Shown here: one piece after another, positions 25,423-28,696 of the stretch
Numbering within the stretch: position 1 is the stretch's first letter
Layout: every line of letters starts with the position of its first letter
Assembly: GCA_934728065.1 (NCBI GenBank)
Contig: CAKVDW010000018.1
Location: 1-28,696, forward strand
Direction of reading: 5' to 3'
DNA: 28,696 bases
Origin: an uncultured Campylobacter sp.
Lineage (GTDB): Bacteria > Campylobacterota > Campylobacteria > Campylobacterales > Campylobacteraceae
Program-made: the position numbers and the translations under genes
Notes under the pieces: generated by a model
What the model saw: the letters and a program-made list of their open reading frames with translations, nothing else
What the model was told of the DNA's origin: nothing
Database searches by the model: none

Positions 25423-25629
25423 ATGAAAGACAAGATGTTTTTTAATAGTGGCAACGGCGAGCTGCGCCCTTACAGGGTGTATTATAAGAGCCTTTATATG
25501 AATTTTGAGCTGGCTTTTAGCTCACTTGAAAAGGCAAAGGACAGAGCGGACGAGCTGAACCGCCCCGTTTTTTACAACGGGCGCGTGGTTTATGAGGCGC
25601 ATTCTCGCTCTTTGCAAGCGAAAGGATAA
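25423..25629 (+). CDS. Small prophage protein of unknown function (68 aa)
   Basis: The protein has a plausible mixed fold with YRVYYKSLYMNFELAFSSLEKA and RPVFYNGRVVYE, suggestive of a small beta-alpha-beta protein. No family recognised. It lies 11 bases after the Mu B-like gene and 3 bases before the DUF4406-like gene, so it is part of that transcript. AAAGGGGG serves as ribosome site. Confidence 0.6.
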   Translation: MKDKMFFNSGNGELRPYRVYYKSLYMNFELAFSSLEKAKDRADELNRPVFYNGRVVYEAHSRSLQAKG

Positions 25630-25632
25630 GCG

Positions 25633-25977
25633 ATGATGAAAATTTTTGTGAGTTCGCCTTATGGTGCGGTGTTTGAGGAAGTAAAGGACGAAAAGCTCGC
25701 GCGCGAAATCGCGCTTAAAATGGCAAGGGCTGGGGCGCGTGCTGTGCTTGAAATGGGGCATTTGCCCCTTTCGCCTGTGCTGGCTTTTGATGGGGTTTAT
25801 GATGAGAAAACCCAAAGAGAGCTAGCCATAGCCCACAGCCTTGAAGCTCTTAAATGGTGTGATGGCATAATGAGCGTGCGCTCGCCTTTGAGTGCTTTTA
25901 GTAAAGGTATGATTTTGGAGGAGGATTTAGCAAAGCGGTGCGGAAAGGTTAAATTTGAGTTTGAATTTAAGGGTTAA
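25633..25977 (+). CDS. DUF4406 / nucleoside 2-deoxyribosyltransferase-like protein
   Basis: 114 aa. MKIFVSSPYG at the N-terminus, followed by helix ALKMARAGARAVLEMGHLPLSP, HSLEALKWCDGIMSV and SKGMILEEDLA, matches the Rossmann-like fold of DUF4406 and the nucleoside deoxyribosyltransferase clan. Family members act on (deoxy)nucleosides or nucleotides; the catalytic role here is not proven. ATG at 25633 or 25636; AAAGGA is properly spaced for the first. Phage copies may act in nucleotide metabolism or in defence against nucleotide-based immunity (inference). Confidence 0.65.
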   Translation: MMKIFVSSPYGAVFEEVKDEKLAREIALKMARAGARAVLEMGHLPLSPVLAFDGVYDEKTQRELAIAHSLEALKWCDGIMSVRSPLSAFSKGMILEEDLAKRCGKVKFEFEFKG

Positions 25978-25979
25978 AC

Positions 25980-26005
25980 GCCCGCCTGTAATAAGGCGGG
26001 CTTTA
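25980..26005 (+). terminator. Strong intrinsic terminator
   Basis: GCCCGCCT (25980-25987) and AGGCGGGC (25994-26001) pair perfectly over a 6-base loop, followed by TTTAT. It begins 3 bases after the stop of the DUF4406-like gene. Confidence 0.85.
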
Positions 26006-26063
26006 TAAAAATGCTTTTAAAGCCTATTTAAACAAGTTTTAAAGGGTTTTAAAAGCCTTTTTA
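26006..26063 (+). repeat. TTTAAA-rich leader repeat, copy 2
   Basis: One mismatch in 58 bases to the copy at 24452-24509. It follows the terminator directly and ends 27 bases before the gam start, with an AAAGGAG site between. GCTTTTAAAGCC (26013-26024) and GGTTTTAAAAGC (26045-26056) can form the same stem. Confidence 0.78.
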
Positions 26064-26090
26064 GGCTCATTTTAACACAAAGGAGAGGTG

Positions 26091-26579
26091 ATGAAAATCA
26101 CAAATTTTGATGATGTCGATGCGGCATTAAAGAAGCTTTGCGAGTGCGAGGTCGCGCTTTCAAAGCTTGAAGGGGAAGTAACGCTTAAATGCAATGACAT
26201 AAAAGAGCGTTACAAGGACAAAACCGAACCGCTTGTCAATCAAATCGCCTTTATTAAGCAAGAGATAACAAACTTTTGTGAGGGTAATAAGGCTGAGTTT
26301 GCAAACAAGCGCAGCAAGGAGCTGGTGTTTGGCACGATAGGCTACCGACTTTCAAAGAGCGTGAGTTTGCCACGCGTAAAAGAAAAGGTGGAAAGCCTAC
26401 TTAAAGCCATAAAAAGCTATGGTTTTAAGGACTGCATCAGCTACACTGAAAAGCCAAACGGTGAGGCTTTAGCCGAACTTGATGATGCGGATTTGGTAAA
26501 GCTTGGTTTGAAGCGAGTGGTAAAGGATAATTTTCGCATCGAGCCAAAACTTGAAAGCCTTGATAACTCACAAGCTTAA
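26091..26579 (+). CDS. gam: Mu Gam-like host-nuclease inhibitor
   Basis: The 162-aa protein resembles the Mu Gam family, DNA-end-binding homologues of Ku that protect phage DNA from exonucleases. A long N-terminal helical hairpin (residues about 10-60, with KTEPLVNQIAFIKQEITNF) is followed by the conserved FGTIGYRLSKSVSLPRVK segment and VVKDNFRIEP at the end. Size is close to Mu Gam (174 aa). The ATG at 26091 is preferred to the GTG at 26088 because AGGAG lies 5 bases upstream of the ATG and only 2 from the GTG. Confidence 0.88.
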   Translation: MKITNFDDVDAALKKLCECEVALSKLEGEVTLKCNDIKERYKDKTEPLVNQIAFIKQEITNFCEGNKAEFANKRSKELVFGTIGYRLSKSVSLPRVKEKVESLLKAIKSYGFKDCISYTEKPNGEALAELDDADLVKLGLKRVVKDNFRIEPKLESLDNSQA

Positions 26580-26595
26580 AAAGGCTGGGTTGCAA

Positions 26596-26678
26596 AAAGC
26601 GGTGTGGATACTTCGGCTACGCCTCAGTATGACAAGGGGGTGGCACAGGACGAGGTGGCAAAGACACCACACCGCTTT
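26596..26678 (+). repeat. 12-bp inverted repeat enclosing a dispersed-repeat copy
   Basis: AAAGCGGTGTGG (26596-26607) and CCACACCGCTTT (26667-26678) are exact reverse complements, followed by ATAAAAAA. The 59-base loop holds copy G (26604-26654) of the repeat otherwise found in frame in the Ner-like and transposase genes. It is probably a terminator hairpin after gam whose loop has been enlarged. Confidence 0.65.
26604..26654 (+). repeat. Dispersed repeat, copy G (noncoding)
   Basis: 51 bases that match the transposase copy at 23404-23454 except for a CGGCTACGC block in place of CGCCAAAGG and one base near the end. It shows that the unit spreads as DNA and not only as part of a protein. Confidence 0.8.
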
Positions 26679-26780
26679 ATAAAAAATGCTTTTTTGCTTC
26701 GTGCGATGCGCTCGCAACGAGACTTCGCTACGAGGAAAGCCTATTTAAACAACTCTTAAAGGGTTTTAAAAGCCTTCTTT
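26679..26780 (+). repeat. TTTAAA-rich leader repeat, copy 3, split by a 42-bp insertion
   Basis: The first part (ATAAAAAATGCTTTT, to 26693) and the last part (AAAGCCTATTTAAACAA, from 26736) match the other two leader copies. Between them 26694-26735 is a foreign GC-rich 42-mer (TTGCTTCGTGCGATGCGC...). After it, ACTCTTAAAGGGTTTTAAAAGCC continues the repeat. Confidence 0.7.
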
Positions 26781-26809
26781 TAAAGGCTAAATTCTAAAAA
26801 AGGAAAGTT

Positions 26810-27757
26810 ATGACAAACTTAGACAGCAAAATACTTGATTGTATCGATGATTTTGCATTGAGCGAGGCGGATTTAAACGAGCGCGTGGAGTTTTTGTTGA
26901 GTGCTTTTTTGCCCCAAAAGATGATAACCACGATTTACGCTGATGGGGGCAATGGCAAGAGCTATTTAAGCGCGGCTGTGGCAAAGGCTTTGGCTGCAAA
27001 GGATAGTGTGCGCCAAATCATTTATGTGGATTTGGATAACCCTTTGTCAGCACTTTTAGAGCGTGGTTATAAAGAAAATCTACTCAATATCCCTAAAATC
27101 AAATACCTACACCGTGGCAAAATCAAAATACACCCCAACGAGCTTTTAATCCAACTTGAAAGCTGCGCTTTGGGGCGAAATTATGAGGGCGTGGTGCTGA
27201 TACTTGACAGCTTGCGAAATTTTTGCGACATAGACAATGACAAGCAAGCGATGGAGCTTTTTGAAAGGCTTATGAATTTACGCGAATCGGGCGCGACTAT
27301 CATCGCTTTACACCACTCAAACAAGGACGGGCGAAATTTCAAAGGCAGCTCAAACATACGCAACAGCACGGACATAATGTTTGCGCTTGAAAGGTTGGAG
27401 GGTGAGGACGGCTTGGTGAGCGTGAATTTAAGAGCTGAAAAAGAGCGCGTGGGTATAGAAAGCAAGGCTTTTGGGATAAGGCTTAAAGACTTGATGCTTT
27501 GTGAGATAAACCCGCTTGTGGCAAATATGAACGCTAAAACAAAGGACTTTGTGGCAAAGGCAAAGGCGCATTTAAGCAAAGGGGGCGCAAATAAAACGCA
27601 ACTTTTGCTTGCTTGTGGCTTTGAAAAGGACGATAAATTTGCGCGGGGCGTGCTTGATGACTTTGAGGGGATTTTTTGGCGTGTAAGCAGTGGGGGCTAC
27701 AAAAACAAAGCCCTTTTGTATGAGCTTATCAAAGGGGGCGAGAATGGAAGGGTATGA
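26810..27757 (+). CDS. RecA-fold ATPase of the RepA/AAA_25 type
   Basis: 315 aa with Walker A ADGGNGKSYL (residues about 43-52), Walker B VVLILDSLRNF (about 127-137) and LHHSNKDG, typical of the hexameric RepA helicase-like ATPases encoded by plasmids and phages. The C-terminal 100 residues look like a winged-helix region (NKTQLLLACGFEKDD). It likely works on phage DNA replication or transposition intermediates; Mu itself has no such gene, but other transposable phages carry extra replication ATPases. AAAGGAAAG precedes the ATG. The next gene begins within its last codons. Confidence 0.72.
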   Translation: MTNLDSKILDCIDDFALSEADLNERVEFLLSAFLPQKMITTIYADGGNGKSYLSAAVAKALAAKDSVRQIIYVDLDNPLSALLERGYKENLLNIPKIKYLHRGKIKIHPNELLIQLESCALGRNYEGVVLILDSLRNFCDIDNDKQAMELFERLMNLRESGATIIALHHSNKDGRNFKGSSNIRNSTDIMFALERLEGEDGLVSVNLRAEKERVGIESKAFGIRLKDLMLCEINPLVANMNAKTKDFVAKAKAHLSKGGANKTQLLLACGFEKDDKFARGVLDDFEGIFWRVSSGGYKNKALLYELIKGGENGRV

Positions 27758-27932
27758 GGAATGTGTAAATTGTAAAGAACTTTTTGCGGTGCTTGAAAAA
27801 GAGCGCGAAAGGCTTAATGCGCAAGGAGATTTTATCACAATGGGTTGTCCGCAAAAAGTTTATTTAGCGCATAAAGATGAAATCGATGCAGAGTGTGAAA
27901 GGAGAAACAATGAACGCGAAAAGTGCAAATAA
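27744..27932 (+). CDS. Small cysteine-containing prophage protein (62 aa)
   Basis: The ATG at 27744 lies within the end of the ATPase gene (14-base overlap), with GGGGGCGAGA before it. The sequence has ECVNCKELF, a possible half zinc-knuckle, and further Cys near residues 35 and 51 and at the C-terminus. No family recognised; by position it could be a small regulator like Mu Com-type proteins, but there is no sequence proof. A longer frame from 27690 lacks a ribosome site. Confidence 0.55.
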   Translation: MEGYEECVNCKELFAVLEKERERLNAQGDFITMGCPQKVYLAHKDEIDAECERRNNEREKCK

Positions 27933-28470
27933 TGCTAAATTTCAAGGCTTTGCAAAGCCTTCAAAGGCAAAGAGCAAAAGTGCAAATAATACTGAATTTA
28001 AGCTCGCAAGCAAGGCTAAAACGCAAGCAAAGTCCAAAAAAGCAAGGAGCGAAAAAAGCTTAAAATACAAGCTTTTAGCCCTTATCCACACTGACCCATT
28101 TTATAAAGAAATTTATGCGGCTGGTGCTTGGGAGGATTGGCTTGGTGTGCGTTTTGGGGTGAGTTCTTGCAAGGAGCTAAACGAGCGCGAGCTTGGCAAC
28201 ATTTTAGACATTTTTGCGGGTAAATGCAAGGATAGGGACTATGTTTTTAGAAGCGGCACGCTCTCAAAGGCTCAATCGTTAAAGATTTATGCTATAATGC
28301 GTGAAAGGAAGTTTGGTGTAAAGGGCAAAGAAGATTTCATCAAACGGCAAATCGGCGAGTATAAGCCTATTTACTTGCTTACAAAAGATGAGGCGAGTAA
28401 AATCATCACAGGGCTTGAAATGTTGCAACACACTCTACAAAGAAAGAAAGGACAAAGCGGTGGAGGATAA
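27910..28470 (+). CDS. gemA: GemA-like (DUF1018) prophage regulatory protein
   Basis: 186 aa from the ATG at 27910, which has AAAGGAG eight bases upstream. After a lysine-rich N-terminal tail (residues 1-50) comes the GemA-type region: KYKLLALIHTDPFYKEIY, WLGVRFGVSSCKELNERELGNIL and LSKAQSLKIYAIMRE. Mu GemA modulates host gene expression and DNA supercoiling during lytic growth. The N-terminal tail contains a DNA duplication (AAAAGTGCAAATAAT at 27919 and 27976). It overlaps the upstream and downstream genes, so the early operon continues to Mor. Confidence 0.78.
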   Translation: MNAKSANNAKFQGFAKPSKAKSKSANNTEFKLASKAKTQAKSKKARSEKSLKYKLLALIHTDPFYKEIYAAGAWEDWLGVRFGVSSCKELNERELGNILDIFAGKCKDRDYVFRSGTLSKAQSLKIYAIMRERKFGVKGKEDFIKRQIGEYKPIYLLTKDEASKIITGLEMLQHTLQRKKGQSGGG

Positions 28471-28696
28471 ACACATTTTGCTTGAAATTTGTGAGCGGTT
28501 TAAAAATGGGCTTAGTTTTGAGCAAATTTGCCGCGAGTATGGAGGGGCGAGCCTTTATGTGCCAAAGGTAAGCCCTGATGCCAAAGAAAAGATTTTAAGC
28601 GAGTTTAACGGCTACAACACTTCTTTTTTAGCCTACAAATACAATCTATCTCAAAATTCGGTGCGTAAAATAATCCGCGAAAACAAGCAAATGAGC
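28460..28696 (+). CDS. mor: Mor-family middle-gene transcription activator (5' part)
   Basis: GTG start at 28460, overlapping the gemA stop by 11 bases, with AAAGGAC upstream. The 79 codons in the window show the Mor/C family layout: helical N-terminus (FEQICREYGGASLYVPKV), then FNGYNTSFLAYKYNLSQNSV, which contains the start of the helix-turn-helix. Mor activates the middle promoter in Mu. The C-terminal remainder of the HTH lies beyond the window. Confidence 0.82.
   Translation, partial: MEDKHILLEICERFKNGLSFEQICREYGGASLYVPKVSPDAKEKILSEFNGYNTSFLAYKYNLSQNSVRKIIRENKQMS

Larger units (their letters stand above)
19605..28696. mobile_element. Mu-like transposable prophage, left end and early region (continues past window)
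   Basis: Gene content and order match transposable phages: leftward repressor, Ner-like regulator, DDE transposase, AAA+ target protein, Gam, GemA and Mor. The left boundary is inferred from the point where the DUF262 protein loses homology; a terminal TG dinucleotide, as in Mu ends, occurs at 19605-19606, but the exact base is not proven and could be up to about 35 bases further right. The right end is outside the window, so no target-site duplication can be checked. Late head and tail genes are not present here. Confidence 0.88.

Overview
The window looks like a Campylobacter chromosome. The signs are the neighbouring fatty-acid genes fabG and acpP-fabF-accA, a metal-dependent KdsA, extended -10 promoters (TGnTAGAAT) without a clear -35, AAGGA ribosome binding sites, and a poly-G contingency tract. 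Species cannot be fixed from the sequence alone.

Layout, left half (1-18005, host genes). After a possible gene end at 1-72 come a NIT-domain chemoreceptor (402-2396), two tandem paralogous EamA/DMT permeases (2446-3360 and 3527-4444), and kdsA, which overlaps the second permease by 4 bases. A copper module faces them on the minus strand: copZ, then the P-type ATPase copA, behind a leader with two perfect inverted repeats. fabG follows, convergent with tenA. Next is a minus-strand surface-modification cluster: a sialidase-like (BNR) protein, a polytopic membrane protein and an LtaS-type sulfatase-fold transferase, each overlapping the next. Upstream lies a second full LtaS-like paralogue (13469-15441), interrupted by a run of ten G at 14661-14670. 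It is out of frame as read here, and a run of 8 or 11 G would restore 657 aa, exactly the length of its paralogue. It therefore behaves as a phase-variable gene caught OFF. acpP, fabF and accA follow on the plus strand.

Right half (18061-28696). A DUF262/DUF1524 (GmrSD-like) gene carries a frameshift and loses its C-terminus where a Mu-like prophage begins. The prophage early region is in the classic order: left-end repeats, S24 repressor (leftward), Ner/gp16-like regulator, Mu A-type DDE transposase, small proteins, Mu B-like ATPase, small proteins including a DUF4406-like one, Gam, a RecA-fold ATPase, a small Cys protein, GemA, and Mor, which is cut by the window end. Late genes lie outside.

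Two kinds of repeats in the prophage stand out. One (GTGGATACTTCGCC...) lies in frame inside the Ner-like gene and at both ends of the transposase gene, and also in a noncoding hairpin; it behaves like a palindromic-element-type selfish repeat that proteins tolerate. The other is a leader cassette (terminator-like hairpin, then a TTTAAA-rich repeat of about 58 bp, then the ribosome site) in front of successive prophage cistrons; one copy has been split by a 42-bp insertion. These, the G-tract switch and the copZ leader are the most interesting signals.
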